In this document: positions 27,364 to 38,585 of the stretch, piece after piece | How positions within the stretch are numbered: the stretch's first letter is position 1 | Layout: every line of letters begins with the position of its first letter | Assembly: GCF_900111605.1 (NCBI RefSeq) | Contig: NZ_FOIA01000004.1 | Coordinates: 62,001-126,000 of the forward strand | Length of the DNA stretch: 64,000 nucleotides | Direction: 5' to 3' | Source: Nitrosomonas marina | Lineage (GTDB): Bacteria > Pseudomonadota > Gammaproteobacteria > Burkholderiales > Nitrosomonadaceae | Notes under the pieces: generated by a model | The model's input: only the letters and a program-made list of their open reading frames with translations | Databases searched by the model: none | Told to the model about the DNA's origin: nothing | Position numbers and translations under genes: made by a program

Positions 27364-28775
27364 ATCTGAAGGGAAGGCATGTGCTGGTACTGGGTATGGG
27401 TGAAACAGGGTTGTCAATAACAAAATGGATGATTCGTCAGAACGCAAAGGTGCGTGTGGCGGATAGCCGTTGCAATCCCCCGAACACAGCGGTTCTTGAA
27501 AATATGAAACCTGGAGTTGAAATTTTTAGAGGTGCTTTTGATGAAAAGATTTTTGACGGCATTGAGCTGATCGCCATGAGTCCGGGCGTGCCAATGGCGG
27601 ATCCGTTCGTTCAACAGGCTATCGCACGTGGTGTGCCGGTTGTGGGTGACATGACATTATTTCAATGGGCGTTGAATCAATCCGGAATCGTAAATTCAAG
27701 AATAATCGCAATAACCGGAACAAATGGGAAGACAACAGTAACCGCAATGGTGGGAGCCATGTTGATACAGGCTGGGTATGATGTTGAAGTAGCAGGAAAT
27801 ATAGGACCTGCGGTACTGGATGCATTAATGTTGCGACTTGACAGTGGAAAGCTGCCAGATCTGTGGGTTCTCGAGGTATCCAGCTTTCAATTGGAATTGA
27901 CGGCGCATCTTAATGCGGATGCGGCGACTGTGCTTAATTTGAGCGAAGATCATCTGGATCGTTATGCGCACATACAAGATTATGCCAATGCAAAAGCCAG
28001 AATATTCAAACACGAACAGCATGGTGCGGGTATACAGGTGCTGAATCGGGATGATGTCGGTTCAATGGCCATGGTGTCGATGGAGAAAAGGCAATTGACA
28101 TTTGGGTTAAGCGAACCGGAGACGCCGATGGATTTCGGTATCGTTCGCAGTCATGGTGATGACTGGATGGCAGAAGGTGATGTGTTGTTAATGAGAACTT
28201 CTGAGCTCGGTGTGAATGGTTCCCACAATGCTGCCAATGCTTTGGCTGCACTGGCACTGTGCCGTGCGCTAAATGTGCCTGCTGATCCACTGGTAAACTC
28301 GCTGCGGGAATTCAGGGGCCTGCCGCATCGAATGGAAAAAGTAGCGTCCTTTAATGCAGTGACGTTTATTGATGATTCCAAAAGCACCAATGTTGGTGCA
28401 ACGATTGCCGCACTAAATGGGCTGCCGCAAAAGGTGGTGTTAATCGCCGGTGGTGATGGTAAGGGTCAGGATTTTTCCGCATTACATGCTGTAGTTGCTG
28501 CACAGGCACGTGCTGTTATCTTGCTAGGACGGGATGCGGGCATGATCGCAGAAGCTATTGATGGCTGCAGGGTACCGGTTTTGCGAGCGGCAACCATGCA
28601 GGAGGCTGTGCAGAAGGGTTTTTTGCTGGCACAAAAGTATGATGTGGTGCTGCTGTCACCGGCATGTGCAAGTTTTGACATGTTCAGAAATTATGTGCAC
28701 CGCGCTGAAGTATTTGTTGCAGCAGTAAGGGATCTTGAAACAAGAATGTGTGACTTCGGAGAGAAGAGGCATTAG
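27360..28775 (+). CDS. murD: UDP-MurNAc-L-Ala:D-Glu ligase
   Basis: MurD adds D-glutamate to UDP-MurNAc-L-Ala. 471 residues from the ATG at 27360 ([17 protein letters not shown]), which overlaps the mraY stop; an earlier in-frame ATG inside mraY would add a non-family extension. Motifs: [24 protein letters not shown], and [13 protein letters not shown]. ftsW begins three bases after the stop. Confidence 0.95.
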   Translation: MNLKGRHVLVLGMGETGLSITKWMIRQNAKVRVADSRCNPPNTAVLENMKPGVEIFRGAFDEKIFDGIELIAMSPGVPMADPFVQQAIARGVPVVGDMTLFQWALNQSGIVNSRIIAITGTNGKTTVTAMVGAMLIQAGYDVEVAGNIGPAVLDALMLRLDSGKLPDLWVLEVSSFQLELTAHLNADAATVLNLSEDHLDRYAHIQDYANAKARIFKHEQHGAGIQVLNRDDVGSMAMVSMEKRQLTFGLSEPETPMDFGIVRSHGDDWMAEGDVLLMRTSELGVNGSHNAANALAALALCRALNVPADPLVNSLREFRGLPHRMEKVASFNAVTFIDDSKSTNVGATIAALNGLPQKVVLIAGGDGKGQDFSALHAVVAAQARAVILLGRDAGMIAEAIDGCRVPVLRAATMQEAVQKGFLLAQKYDVVLLSPACASFDMFRNYVHRAEVFVAAVRDLETRMCDFGEKRH

Positions 28776-28777
28776 AA

Positions 28778-29959
28778 ATGATTTACCGAATGAACCATAC
28801 CCCGTCTTACAGTCTGCCCGAGTTCGATCAGGCTTTGATATGGTCTGTTCTGTTTTTGCTGGGAATCGGATTGGTGATGGTCTATTCTGCATCTGCTGCT
28901 ATTGCTGAAGCACAGTTTGGTAGCGATCAATCCGCGCATTATCTAGTACGTCATGTGATCTATTTGTTGCTAGGCATAGTGTTCGGTGCTGCGGCTTTTC
29001 AAGTCCCTGTTCATATCTGGCAGAAGTATGCCATTTTTTTGTTGCTGGCTGGAATAATACTGCTGGTATTGGTGCTGCTACCTGGGGTCGGGCGAGAAGT
29101 CAATGGTAGTCAACGATGGATTTCGCTGTATGTGGTGAATCTTCAGCCTTCAGAAATGATGAAGTTGTTTATGATTATCTACGCGTCTGATTATGTTGTG
29201 CGCAAAGCGGCCGATCTGAATTGCTTTTATAAAGGTTTCTTACCGCTATTCGCGTTGATTGTCGTTATGGGATTTTTGTTATTGCAGCAACCGGATTTTG
29301 GTGCTGCTGCTGTGATTACAGTGTTAACAATCGGTATTTTGTTTTTGGGTGGCGTCAGCATAAAAATATTTGCTGGACTTTTGAGTTTGTCAGCAGTCGC
29401 CATGTTTGTACTGATCTATGTGGCAAACTATCGTTTGGAACGAATAATCGGTTTTATGGATCCTTGGGCTGATCCGCTCGGTAAGGGCTATCAGCTCAGT
29501 CATGCTTTGATTGCATTTGGTCGGGGAGAATGGTTTGGGGTTGGACTGGGCGGCAGCGTGGAAAAATTATTCTATCTACCCGAGGCACATACCGATTTCC
29601 TGCTGGCTGTATTGGCTGAAGAACTTGGTTTTGTGGGTGTGGCTGTTGTAATTGTGTTGTTCGCGATTCTGGTGACACGTGCTTTTGCGATAGGACGCCA
29701 GTCTGCCAGGCTGGAATGTCACTTTGCTGCGCTAGTGGCCCAGGGCATCGGTTTGTGGATCGGTATGCAGGCCATTATTAATATGGGCGTTAATATGGGT
29801 GTATTGCCAACCAAAGGGTTAACGTTGCCATTGATGAGTTTTGGAGGCAGCAGCATTACAGCGGTATGTTTTGCTCTGGCTATATTAATGCGGATTGATT
29901 GGGAAAACCGGCAACGATTACGTGGAGTGCAAAGGGACGATGCATGGCATTCAGCGTGA
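28778..29959 (+). CDS. ftsW: SEDS peptidoglycan glycosyltransferase FtsW
   Basis: 393-residue polytopic membrane protein, the septal glycan polymerase that works with FtsI. SEDS signatures include [22 protein letters not shown], and [18 protein letters not shown]. About ten hydrophobic helices. Located between murD and murG, the standard place in the cluster. Confidence 0.96.
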   Translation: MIYRMNHTPSYSLPEFDQALIWSVLFLLGIGLVMVYSASAAIAEAQFGSDQSAHYLVRHVIYLLLGIVFGAAAFQVPVHIWQKYAIFLLLAGIILLVLVLLPGVGREVNGSQRWISLYVVNLQPSEMMKLFMIIYASDYVVRKAADLNCFYKGFLPLFALIVVMGFLLLQQPDFGAAAVITVLTIGILFLGGVSIKIFAGLLSLSAVAMFVLIYVANYRLERIIGFMDPWADPLGKGYQLSHALIAFGRGEWFGVGLGGSVEKLFYLPEAHTDFLLAVLAEELGFVGVAVVIVLFAILVTRAFAIGRQSARLECHFAALVAQGIGLWIGMQAIINMGVNMGVLPTKGLTLPLMSFGGSSITAVCFALAILMRIDWENRQRLRGVQRDDAWHSA

Positions 29960-29971
29960 ATTCGGGCATTA

Positions 29972-31066
29972 ATGATGGCACAAACGATTTTGATAATGGC
30001 AGGTGGCACAGGGGGACATGTTTTTCCCGGCCTGGCTGTTGCAGATTATCTCAAGTTGTCTGGTTGGCGGATTGTTTGGCTGGGTACTAAAACGGGTATG
30101 GAAAATAGATTGGTAGCACAACAAAACTATGAAATCGAAGCTATTGATTTTGCAGGCCTGCGGGGAAAGCGTGCGATGACCTGGATGACTCTGCCGTTTC
30201 GACTGTTGCGGGCAATGATGCAAAGTATGCGGATACTGCGCAGGGTGCGGCCTGATGTGGTGCTGGGTATGGGTGGCTATCCTGCTTTTCCTGGCGGAAT
30301 GATGGCTTCTTTGCTGAATATACCTCTCATTATCCATGAGCAAAATTCCGTACCGGGTTTGACCAATAAAATACTGGCAAAACTGGCAGACAAGGTGCTC
30401 CTGGGTTTCCCTGAAGCAATCAAAGGGAATCCGGCAAAGGTAGTCGTTGTAGGAAATCCGGTGCGTGAGGAGATTGCTGGGATGGAGGCGCCGGAGCAAC
30501 GATTTTGTGGTCGCAGTGGTGTGCTCAGGCTACTGGTGGTTGGTGGCAGCCGGGGAGCACACGTGTTGAATAAAGTTGTGCCCCAGGCATTAAGTATGTT
30601 GCCTGAGAATCAACGGCCGACAGTCGTTCATCAGGCCGGAAAAGGCAATCTGGAAGCGCTGCGTGCAAATTATGCGACTCATGGAGTGAAAGCTCACCTA
30701 ACGGAATTCATTGATGATATGGCGGCACAATATGCTGCTTGCGATTTGGTACTGTGCAGAGCGGGTGCACTGACGGTTTCAGAATTGGCTGCGGCTGGAG
30801 TTGCAAGCATATTGGTACCCTATCCCTATGCTGTAGATGACCACCAGACGGCTAACGCTCGATTTTTGAGTAAGCATCAAGCAGCCGTTTTATTGCCGCA
30901 AATCGATTTGAGTCCGGAGAATCTGACGAATGTATTGAAAGGACTTGCGCGCGACAAGCTGCTGGCGATGGCAGACGCGGCACGCAAGCAGTCAATGCCG
31001 GATGCAACCAGGCAGGTTGGACAGATCTGTATTCAGGCTATTCAGGCAAATGAGGTGTCGTCGTGA
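29972..31066 (+). CDS. murG: Lipid II synthase MurG (GlcNAc transferase)
   Basis: MurG adds GlcNAc to lipid I to form lipid II. 364 residues of GT-B fold (family 28) with the glycine-rich N-terminal loop [38 protein letters not shown], the [12 protein letters not shown] loop and the [15 protein letters not shown] nucleotide-binding motif. It overlaps murC by four bases. Confidence 0.97.
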   Translation: MMAQTILIMAGGTGGHVFPGLAVADYLKLSGWRIVWLGTKTGMENRLVAQQNYEIEAIDFAGLRGKRAMTWMTLPFRLLRAMMQSMRILRRVRPDVVLGMGGYPAFPGGMMASLLNIPLIIHEQNSVPGLTNKILAKLADKVLLGFPEAIKGNPAKVVVVGNPVREEIAGMEAPEQRFCGRSGVLRLLVVGGSRGAHVLNKVVPQALSMLPENQRPTVVHQAGKGNLEALRANYATHGVKAHLTEFIDDMAAQYAACDLVLCRAGALTVSELAAAGVASILVPYPYAVDDHQTANARFLSKHQAAVLLPQIDLSPENLTNVLKGLARDKLLAMADAARKQSMPDATRQVGQICIQAIQANEVSS

Positions 31067-32481
31067 GACATAAAGTTAGACATATCCATTTTGTAGGCAT
31101 CTGCGGTGCCGGTATGAGCGGAATTGCTGAAGTGATGCTGAATCTGAAATACCAGATCAGCGGTTCAGACCTATCAGATAATTGGGTGGCACAGCGGCTC
31201 AAAGGTCTCGGCATAAAAGTTTATACCGGTCATGCTGCTGAGCAGATAGCAGGCGCAGACGTAGTGGTGACCTCGACGGCAGTCAAACCGGATAATCCGG
31301 AAGTGATTGCAGCACATGAAAAAAATATTCCGGTCGTGCCCCGTGCGTTGATGTTAGCTGAATTGTTAAGGTTAAGGCGTGGTATTGCGATAGCAGGAAC
31401 GCATGGCAAAACTACGACGACCAGTTTGGTAGCCAGCATATTGGCAGAAGCAGACATGGATCCGACATTTGTCATTGGGGGTAGGTTAGAAGCTGCCGGT
31501 TGCCATGCGAGACTTGGCAGTGGCGAGTTTATAGTAGTTGAAGCGGATGAATCTGATGCCTCATTTCTGTATTTGCAGCCCGTTCTGGCAGTTGTGACCA
31601 ACGTAGATGCGGATCATATGGAAACTTATGGCCATGATTTTACCCGTCTGAAGCAAACTTTTGTCGAGTTCATGCATCATCTCCCTTTTTACGGTATGGC
31701 GGTCTTATGTATCGATGATGCCAATGTGCGTACCCTCATGCATGATATTACCAAACCGGTTACTACATACGGATTTTCTGAAGATGCCCAGATTCGAGCC
31801 CTTGATACTGAACATCACAACGGTCAGATGCATTTTACAGCTTTGATTGGTGTGAACGGTTCAGCACGCAGGCTGCCGATTCATTTGAATTTGCCAGGTC
31901 TGCATAATGTACAGAATGCGCTGGCAGCTATTGCTGTGGCGAATGAAATTGGTGTGCTCGATGCAGCAATCACCAGGGCACTAGCGTCTTTTAAGGGTGT
32001 TGAGCGGCGTTTCCAGTATTATGGCGAGATTCGTTTGTCCAGGCAGCGAAGCTTTGCACTGATTGATGACTATGGTCATCATCCGGCTGAAATTGCAGCG
32101 ACCCTGGATGCGGCACGAGGCGCTTTTCCCGGTAGACGTCTTGTATTGGCATTTCAACCCCATCGCTACACACGAACCCGCGATTTGTTTGAAGATTTTG
32201 TCAAGGTGCTTTCTCAGGCGGATGTGTTATTGCTCGCGGAAGTGTATTCGGCCGGCGAAGAACCAATTGTTGCAGCGGATAGTAAGTCGCTGACGAGGTC
32301 GGTACGCATCAAGGGGAAAGTTGAACCGATATATACCGCAAACGTAGAGGAGTTGACAGCGGCTATTTTAGATGTGGTCGAAGATGGTGATTTGGTACTT
32401 GTGATGGGGGCTGGGTCAATTGCTAAGGTCGCGCCCGAAATTGTAAAAAAGCAGCAGAAGTTGATGATTATCAATGAATGA
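31063..32481 (+). CDS. murC: UDP-MurNAc:L-alanine ligase
   Basis: MurC adds the first amino acid of the stem peptide. 472 residues: [17 protein letters not shown] (UDP-binding N-domain), [17 protein letters not shown] (ATP loop), [11 protein letters not shown] and [14 protein letters not shown]. Normal length and place in the cluster, overlapping murG. Confidence 0.97.
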   Translation: MRHKVRHIHFVGICGAGMSGIAEVMLNLKYQISGSDLSDNWVAQRLKGLGIKVYTGHAAEQIAGADVVVTSTAVKPDNPEVIAAHEKNIPVVPRALMLAELLRLRRGIAIAGTHGKTTTTSLVASILAEADMDPTFVIGGRLEAAGCHARLGSGEFIVVEADESDASFLYLQPVLAVVTNVDADHMETYGHDFTRLKQTFVEFMHHLPFYGMAVLCIDDANVRTLMHDITKPVTTYGFSEDAQIRALDTEHHNGQMHFTALIGVNGSARRLPIHLNLPGLHNVQNALAAIAVANEIGVLDAAITRALASFKGVERRFQYYGEIRLSRQRSFALIDDYGHHPAEIAATLDAARGAFPGRRLVLAFQPHRYTRTRDLFEDFVKVLSQADVLLLAEVYSAGEEPIVAADSKSLTRSVRIKGKVEPIYTANVEELTAAILDVVEDGDLVLVMGAGSIAKVAPEIVKKQQKLMIINE

Positions 32482-32514
32482 CTGGTGACTAGAAAACATG
32501 AGGAAGCGTAGCTG

Positions 32515-33498
32515 ATGTGCGCAGTATTTCAAATGTACAGACAAAAGACTTGCCGTCCATCAGGAACCAGTGAGGCGAGTTTATACGGTGTGTCCGGTGA
32601 AATTCGGATCAATGAACCGATGAGCCGCCATACTTCCTGGCGTACAGGTGGCAATGCGCGCAGATATTATTTACCGGCTGATCTGGAAGATTTGAGCGTA
32701 TTTTTGCAAAAGCTCCCAATCGATGAACCGGTTTATATGGTTGGGCTGGGTAGTAATCTACTGGTGAGGGATGGTGGTTTGCCTGGAACCGTGATTGCAG
32801 CACATGCCCGGCTAAATGATTTGCAAATACTGGATCGCGATCAAACCGGCGGACTGGTTTACGCAGGCGCAGGGGTAGCTTGTGCCAAGGTGGCGCGTTT
32901 TGCAGCCAGAAATCAGCTTGTCGGAGCTGAATTTCTGGCCGGTATTCCTGGAACGATCGGCGGCGCATTGGCAATGAATGCAGGATGTTATGGTACAGAA
33001 ACCTGGCAGCTGGTTGAGCAGGTCAGAGTGGTTAATCGCAGTGGAGAGATTGGATTACGGATGCCTGATGCATACACAATCGGCTACCGCAGTGTGAAAT
33101 TGAAAACTGAATCCTATAATCAATCAGAATGGTTTGCTGGGGCTTATATCAGGCTGGAATCAGGTGATGAATCAGAGTCGAGGGAAAAGATCAGGCGCCT
33201 GTTGGCATTGAGGGTCAGCAGTCAGCCATTGAACAAGCCGAACGCAGGTTCGGTATTTAGAAATCCTCCAGGTAATCATGCAGCACGCCTGATTGAGTCG
33301 TGCGGACTCAAGGGTTCGCAAATTGGTGGTGCAATTGTTTCTATCAAGCATGCGAATTTTATCCTGAATACAGGGCACGCATCAGCTAAGGATATTGAAG
33401 GGCTGATTTTGATGGTGAAGGATAAGGTCGAGCAGGAAACGGGTGTGGCTTTAATACAGGAAGTGCGGATTATCGGTGCAGCTGGGAGAGGAACATAA
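32515..33498 (+). CDS. murB: UDP-MurNAc dehydrogenase (MurB reductase)
   Basis: MurB is the FAD-dependent reductase forming UDP-MurNAc. 327 residues of the type I/II family: [51 protein letters not shown], and [20 protein letters not shown]. About 40 N-terminal residues precede the conserved part, so a shorter start is possible. Its last base is the first of ddl. Confidence 0.94.
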   Translation: MCAVFQMYRQKTCRPSGTSEASLYGVSGEIRINEPMSRHTSWRTGGNARRYYLPADLEDLSVFLQKLPIDEPVYMVGLGSNLLVRDGGLPGTVIAAHARLNDLQILDRDQTGGLVYAGAGVACAKVARFAARNQLVGAEFLAGIPGTIGGALAMNAGCYGTETWQLVEQVRVVNRSGEIGLRMPDAYTIGYRSVKLKTESYNQSEWFAGAYIRLESGDESESREKIRRLLALRVSSQPLNKPNAGSVFRNPPGNHAARLIESCGLKGSQIGGAIVSIKHANFILNTGHASAKDIEGLILMVKDKVEQETGVALIQEVRIIGAAGRGT

Positions 33499-34415
33499 TG
33501 ACTAAACAGGATTTTGGCAAAGTGGCGGTATTGTTTGGGGGATGTTCGGCCGAGCGTGATGTTTCACTGCAGAGTGGACAAGCTGTACTCGAAGCGCTAC
33601 GTCATAGTGGTGTGGATGCGCACCCATTTGATCCGGGAAGAAAGTCGCTGGCGGCGTTAGAAGATGAACGGTTTGACAGGGCTTATATTGCTTTACACGG
33701 ACGCTTTGGTGAAGATGGTACAGTTCAGGGTGCGCTTGAATTGATGCGCATACCCTATACAGGCAGTGGCGTAATGGCCAGTGCGCTGGCTATGGACAAA
33801 TGGCGTACAAAATTGTTGTGGCAGGCGGTAGGTGTTGAGTCTCCGCGCAGTATGTTGCTTACAGTGCATAGCGATTTTGAAAAAGTTGCACAAGTGCTTG
33901 GATTGCCATTGATCGTCAAACCGGTGCGCGAAGGGTCTACCATCGGCTTGAGCAAGATCGACCATGTCAGGGATATCGATGCAGCATATCGCCTGGCAGC
34001 AGAGCATGACGCGCTCGTACTCGCGGAGGAATATATCGCTGGTACCGAACTGACAGCGGCAATACTTGGCGAAATGCCGCTGCCTCTGGTCAGAATAGAA
34101 GTTGCCGGAGGGTTGTATGATTATGAAGCCAAATATCTTTCTGACAAGACCCGTTATTTTTGCCCCAGTGGTTTACCGGAAGATCAAGCAGGATTGATAC
34201 AGTCCCAGGCATTGCTTGCCTACCAGGCAATCGGCTGCGAAGGATGGGGACGTGTTGATCTGATTTTAGGTGAAGATGGCCGGTTTTATTTTCTGGAAGC
34301 GAATACCTCGCCTGGAATGACAAGTCACAGCCTGGTTCCCATGGCAGCCAAAGCTGCAGGTATCGATTTTGAAGAGCTGGTTCTGCAAATATTGAGTTTA
34401 TCGCATGTGGGATAG
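33498..34415 (+). CDS. ddl: D-alanine:D-alanine ligase
   Basis: Ddl joins two D-Ala residues for MurF. 305 residues of ATP-grasp fold: [17 protein letters not shown] at the N-terminus, [13 protein letters not shown], and [16 protein letters not shown] at the C-terminal metal and substrate site. It overlaps ftsQ by 11 bp. Confidence 0.96.
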   Translation: MTKQDFGKVAVLFGGCSAERDVSLQSGQAVLEALRHSGVDAHPFDPGRKSLAALEDERFDRAYIALHGRFGEDGTVQGALELMRIPYTGSGVMASALAMDKWRTKLLWQAVGVESPRSMLLTVHSDFEKVAQVLGLPLIVKPVREGSTIGLSKIDHVRDIDAAYRLAAEHDALVLAEEYIAGTELTAAILGEMPLPLVRIEVAGGLYDYEAKYLSDKTRYFCPSGLPEDQAGLIQSQALLAYQAIGCEGWGRVDLILGEDGRFYFLEANTSPGMTSHSLVPMAAKAAGIDFEELVLQILSLSHVG

Positions 34416-35172
34416 TCACCGATTTTTGAGTTTTGTGTCGAATATGCTGTTTCTGATGACAGCGGTGGCTGTGGTTTTTTTTCTGGTGCAGCACTATGGT
34501 TTGCCGCGTTTTTTGCCATTGAAAACCGTATATATCCAGGGAATGGAGGCTGATCGTGTTGAATTCAAGCATATTAACCGTGAGCAGATCAAAAAAATTG
34601 TGCAGCATCATGTGCAGGGAAACTTTTTGTCTGTTGATCTGGTCGCGGTGCGCGATGCTTTCATTGGTTTGCCGTGGGTGCGGGATGCCAGGGTGGAACG
34701 GACCTGGCCGCTAGCGTTGAATATCAGGTTAGAAGAACATCAGGCGCTGGCTCACTGGGGTAGTCATGCTCTGGTAAATACGTACGGCGAAGTATTTCGT
34801 GTCGTATCAAATGAAAAGATGCCGGTTTTTACAGCACCTATGGAAGCAAATTCACAGGAAATCACACGACGCTACCGACACTTCAATAAGGTGTTGGCGC
34901 CATTGCATCAATCAATCGCAGAAATCAATTTGTCATCTCGGCATGCATGGCGATTGCAATTGAATACAGGGACAGTTCTTGAATTAGGCAGACATGACGT
35001 TGATAAACGGTTAATGCGGTATGTTTCAGTCTACAACCACAGCATAGCGCACTTGAGTCAGGATAAGCCGCTCGCATATGTGGATTTACGCTATACCAAT
35101 GGATTTGCAGTATATATGCCCGAAGCAGAAAAACCATTGAAAGGTAAGAATATATTAAAGAAAGAAACTTGA
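34405..35172 (+). CDS. ftsQ: Cell division protein FtsQ
   Basis: 255-residue bitopic protein of the divisome. A short cytoplasmic segment and a membrane helix (about 11-30) are followed by a POTRA-type domain ([20 protein letters not shown]) and the FtsQ beta domain with [24 protein letters not shown], the characteristic motif. Lies between ddl and ftsA as in most proteobacteria. Confidence 0.94.
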   Translation: MWDSHRFLSFVSNMLFLMTAVAVVFFLVQHYGLPRFLPLKTVYIQGMEADRVEFKHINREQIKKIVQHHVQGNFLSVDLVAVRDAFIGLPWVRDARVERTWPLALNIRLEEHQALAHWGSHALVNTYGEVFRVVSNEKMPVFTAPMEANSQEITRRYRHFNKVLAPLHQSIAEINLSSRHAWRLQLNTGTVLELGRHDVDKRLMRYVSVYNHSIAHLSQDKPLAYVDLRYTNGFAVYMPEAEKPLKGKNILKKET

Positions 35173-35192
35173 AATCAGGGAGATGTGACTAG

Positions 35193-36431
35193 ATGGGTAG
35201 AGCTAGGGAAAGTAGAAATCTGATTGCCGGGCTAGATATTGGCACCTCTAAAATTGTAGCGATTGTTGCGGAAATACTGCCGGAAGGAGGGGTTGAAATT
35301 ATTGGTTTGGGCAGTCATCCATCCCGTGGTTTGAAGAAAGGTGTGGTCGCAAATATTGAAACAACTGTCAATGCCATTCAGCGTGCGCTGGAAGAGGTTG
35401 AATTGATGGCGGATTGCAAAATCAATGAAGTCTTTACCGGAATTGCTGGCAGCCATATTAAAGGGATCAATTCTGATGGTATGGTGCCAATCAAGGATAA
35501 GGAAGTCACTGAAGCGGACGTCGAGCGCGTGATGGAAGCCGCCAAAGCTGTGAATATACCAGCCGACCAGCAAATTCTGCACATCCTGAATCAGGAATTC
35601 ATTATTGATGGTCAGGAAGATGTACGTGAGCCCGTGGGTATGAGTGGTATTCGTCTTGAGGTAAAAGTGCACATTGTTACAGGGGCCGTGTCGGCAGCCC
35701 AAAATATTGTTAAATGTGTACACCGTTGCGGACTTGAAGTGCGTGATTTGATTTTGCAACCACTGGCTTCGGCGATGGCAGTGCTTACTGAAGACGAGAA
35801 AGACCTGGGTGTCTGTTTGGTTGATATTGGTGGTGGCACGACTGATATAGCAGTATTTACTAACGGCGCTATTCGCCATACTGCCGTGATCCCAATAGCT
35901 GGTGATCAAATTACAAACGATATCGCGATGGCGCTACGTACACCGACCAAGAACGCTGAAGACTTGAAATGCCGTTACGGTTATGCACTGAGAAGTCTGG
36001 CAGATACGCGAGAAATGATTGAAGTGCCGGACGTTGGCAACAGAGGCTCGCGTCAGCTTTCCGTACAAACGTTGGCAGAAGTGATAGAACCGCGTGCTGA
36101 AGAACTCTACACCTTGGTGCAGGCAGAGTTGCGGCGCAGCGGCTTCGAGGAATTACTGTCATCCGGCATTGTGATCACAGGTGGAAGCGCTTCTTTGCGC
36201 GGCATGGTGGAGTTGGGCGAGGAGATCTTTCATATGCCTGTGCGTCTGGGGGTGCCTAATTATAAAGGGAACTTGCAGGATGTCGTGCATACGCCGAGGT
36301 ATTCGACTGGTGTGGGGCTCATTATGACAGGTATTGAACACATCAGGTTACATCAGCATTTGCGGCTGCAGGGTGGTTCGGCAAAACAGATTTTTGCCAG
36401 GATGAAAAGCTGGTTTCAAAGAAACTTTTAG
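35193..36431 (+). CDS. ftsA: Cell division protein FtsA
   Basis: FtsA is the actin-like ATPase that ties FtsZ to the membrane. 412 residues: AGLDIGTSKIVAIVAEI (phosphate 1), VDIGGGTTDIAVF (phosphate 2), TGGSASLRGMVEL (adenosine), and a C-terminal amphipathic RMKSWFQRNF membrane-targeting helix. 20 bp separate it from ftsQ. Confidence 0.97.
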   Translation: MGRARESRNLIAGLDIGTSKIVAIVAEILPEGGVEIIGLGSHPSRGLKKGVVANIETTVNAIQRALEEVELMADCKINEVFTGIAGSHIKGINSDGMVPIKDKEVTEADVERVMEAAKAVNIPADQQILHILNQEFIIDGQEDVREPVGMSGIRLEVKVHIVTGAVSAAQNIVKCVHRCGLEVRDLILQPLASAMAVLTEDEKDLGVCLVDIGGGTTDIAVFTNGAIRHTAVIPIAGDQITNDIAMALRTPTKNAEDLKCRYGYALRSLADTREMIEVPDVGNRGSRQLSVQTLAEVIEPRAEELYTLVQAELRRSGFEELLSSGIVITGGSASLRGMVELGEEIFHMPVRLGVPNYKGNLQDVVHTPRYSTGVGLIMTGIEHIRLHQHLRLQGGSAKQIFARMKSWFQRNF

Positions 36432-36498
36432 TTGAATAATTTTATATATTAATGTTTTTTCATTGGTTTTTGTCATACTGATCTAAAGGAGGGGTGCT

Positions 36499-37647
36499 AT
36501 GTTTGAAATTATGAACAACGAAACACAGGAAGCAATAATCAAGGTAATTGGGGTAGGTGGCTGTGGATGTAATGCAGTCGATCATATGATCCAGAACGAA
36601 ATGAAAGGCGTGGAATTCATTAGCATGAATACCGACGCGCAGGCATTGAAGAATACCAAAGCAGATATTATTCTTCAGCTAGGATCAGGGATAACCCGGG
36701 GCCTGGGCGCAGGTGCCAATCCTGATATCGGGCGCGAGGCAGCATTGGAGGATCGGGACCGCATCGCTGAGATGATTCAGGGTTCCGACATGTTGTTTGT
36801 GACTGCAGGAATGGGCGGTGGTACGGGTACTGGCGCCGCGCCGGTTGTAGCACAAGTGGCCAAGGAAATGGGTATTCTTACAGTTGCCGTGGTCAGCAAA
36901 CCGTTTGCATTTGAAGGCAAACGCTTGAAAGCGGCGCAATTGGGTATGGAAGAATTGTCACAGCATGTCGATTCATTGATCGTGATACCGAATGACAAGC
37001 TGATGGCGGTTCTTGGTAACGATATCAGCATGCTTGATGCATTCAAAGCCGCTAATGATGTTTTGTATGGCGCTGTTGCAGGCATCGCAGAAGTAATTAA
37101 CTGCCCTGGCCTGGTAAATGTTGATTTTGCGGATGTGAAAACGGTTATGTCTGAAATGGGTATGGCCATGATGGGCTCGGCTTTTTCAACGGGTGTAGAC
37201 CGCGCGCGCATCGCGGCTGAACAGGCGGTAGCGAGTCCGTTGCTTGAAGACATTTCGCTCGCCGGGGCACGCGGTGTACTGGTCAACATTACCGCAAACT
37301 CTTCATTAAAAATGCGAGAAGTGCACGAGGTGATGGGTACTATTAAAGAACTGACAGCCGAAGACGCAACGATTATTATCGGTACTGTCATTGATGAAAA
37401 CATGAATGAAGATTTGCGCGTTACCATGGTCGCGACTGGTTTGGGTAATGTTCATAATCAAAGCAAAAAGCCACTGTCAGTCGTGCATTCCCGCACCGGT
37501 ACCGATGACCGGGAAGGGTTCATGGCTTCGGATGATCCCGCTGTGATACGGACTGGAAGAAGAAATGATGCGACTGTAGCCGCCATGCGTCAATCCGGTG
37601 TTGATCCGATGGATATACCGGCCTTTTTGAGAAGGCAGGCAGATTAA
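36499..37647 (+). CDS. ftsZ: Cell division GTPase FtsZ
   Basis: Tubulin-like GTPase that forms the Z ring. 382 residues: IKVIGVGGCGCNAV near the N-terminus, the GGGTGTGAAP tubulin signature near residue 107, and a C-terminal MDIPAFLRRQAD peptide that docks FtsA and ZipA-like partners. A very strong AAAGGAGGGG ribosome-binding site lies 6-7 bases before the ATG, as expected for an abundant protein. lpxC, which often follows ftsZ in related bacteria, is absent. Confidence 0.98.
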   Translation: MFEIMNNETQEAIIKVIGVGGCGCNAVDHMIQNEMKGVEFISMNTDAQALKNTKADIILQLGSGITRGLGAGANPDIGREAALEDRDRIAEMIQGSDMLFVTAGMGGGTGTGAAPVVAQVAKEMGILTVAVVSKPFAFEGKRLKAAQLGMEELSQHVDSLIVIPNDKLMAVLGNDISMLDAFKAANDVLYGAVAGIAEVINCPGLVNVDFADVKTVMSEMGMAMMGSAFSTGVDRARIAAEQAVASPLLEDISLAGARGVLVNITANSSLKMREVHEVMGTIKELTAEDATIIIGTVIDENMNEDLRVTMVATGLGNVHNQSKKPLSVVHSRTGTDDREGFMASDDPAVIRTGRRNDATVAAMRQSGVDPMDIPAFLRRQAD

Positions 37648-37844
37648 ACAACCTGTATCGCCGGTTGAGAAAGACAAGCAATGTGCTTTCTAGCATGATG
37701 GTGTTGCTATCCTGGAAGAATAGCCAGTCGTGCTGGAAAGCTTGCTTTTATCTAGAAATGAACTGGTTCGTATAAAATGAAATTGTCGAGAAAGGGCCGG
37801 TTCAATCTTCTCGTTTGATATTTCGCGATATATTATTGTCAGCT

Positions 37845-38315
37845 TCAATTATCGGATCGGGCCTTGGTGTCATCAATCGGGTGCGGCCAGAAATGTTTCA
37901 TGGCAAGAAAAGTAAATGAAGCAGACCAGGTGATCATAGCAAGTCCAACCAATCCTTCTGCGGCACTCAACATACGCACGGCACCGACCGGCAATAAATC
38001 ACCAAAGCCTACTGTGGTATAGACGACTGATGAATAATAGATGTAGTCCAGCAAGTTGCCACTGTCCAGATTAGTTATATGCCCTAAATCCAGAAGCACT
38101 TGCATGATCATATAGCCAACGGCAAACAGGATGATTTCAATGACATGTGCTGCGAGCAGACCCAGCATGACAATGAGCATGCCAACCCGTTTATGAACAT
38201 GAGCGCCAACTGCATGGCCTAAAAGCCGCAGGGCTTCGTAATGCAGCACGACACAACAGATGACGATGGCACTTGAAATGAATAAAGCACTTAAATGATC
38301 GGTATATTCATACAT
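37845..38315 (-). CDS. Two-helix potassium-channel-type ion channel protein
   Basis: 156 residues with several hydrophobic helices and the pore motif VYTTVGFGDLLP near residue 100, the K+ selectivity filter (TVGFGD variant). It belongs to the ion_trans_2 type of small membrane channels. It lacks a C-terminal RCK domain, so gating is not evident. It is convergent with ftsZ and not functionally linked to its neighbours as far as can be seen. Confidence 0.8.
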   Translation of the reverse strand: MYEYTDHLSALFISSAIVICCVVLHYEALRLLGHAVGAHVHKRVGMLIVMLGLLAAHVIEIILFAVGYMIMQVLLDLGHITNLDSGNLLDYIYYSSVVYTTVGFGDLLPVGAVRMLSAAEGLVGLAMITWSASFTFLAMKHFWPHPIDDTKARSDN

Positions 38316-38585
38316 AACGATATCGATGATAAAAACTTATGGTTATAGCAGATGTCCTGATATAAAGTGACTGCAAAACTGTTGATAAAATTGCGGATGT
38401 AAATGTGCGAATCAGGCAATGAAATCCTGTAATCGTTGTGATTGTCAAATGGAGACGATTCGTTGTCAATTATCTATGACATAAATCCTTTAGTAGCATG
38501 TTTTGTCTACTGCACGCAGCCTGATCAGCTGGCCGCATCTTTAGCAAGGATGTTGCATTGTTTTATAGTTTCGTAATTATTATTT

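Noticed and set aside
37650..37700. Hairpin AGAAAG/CTTTCT after ftsZ
   Set aside because: The stem is short and no T run follows; not enough for a terminator call.
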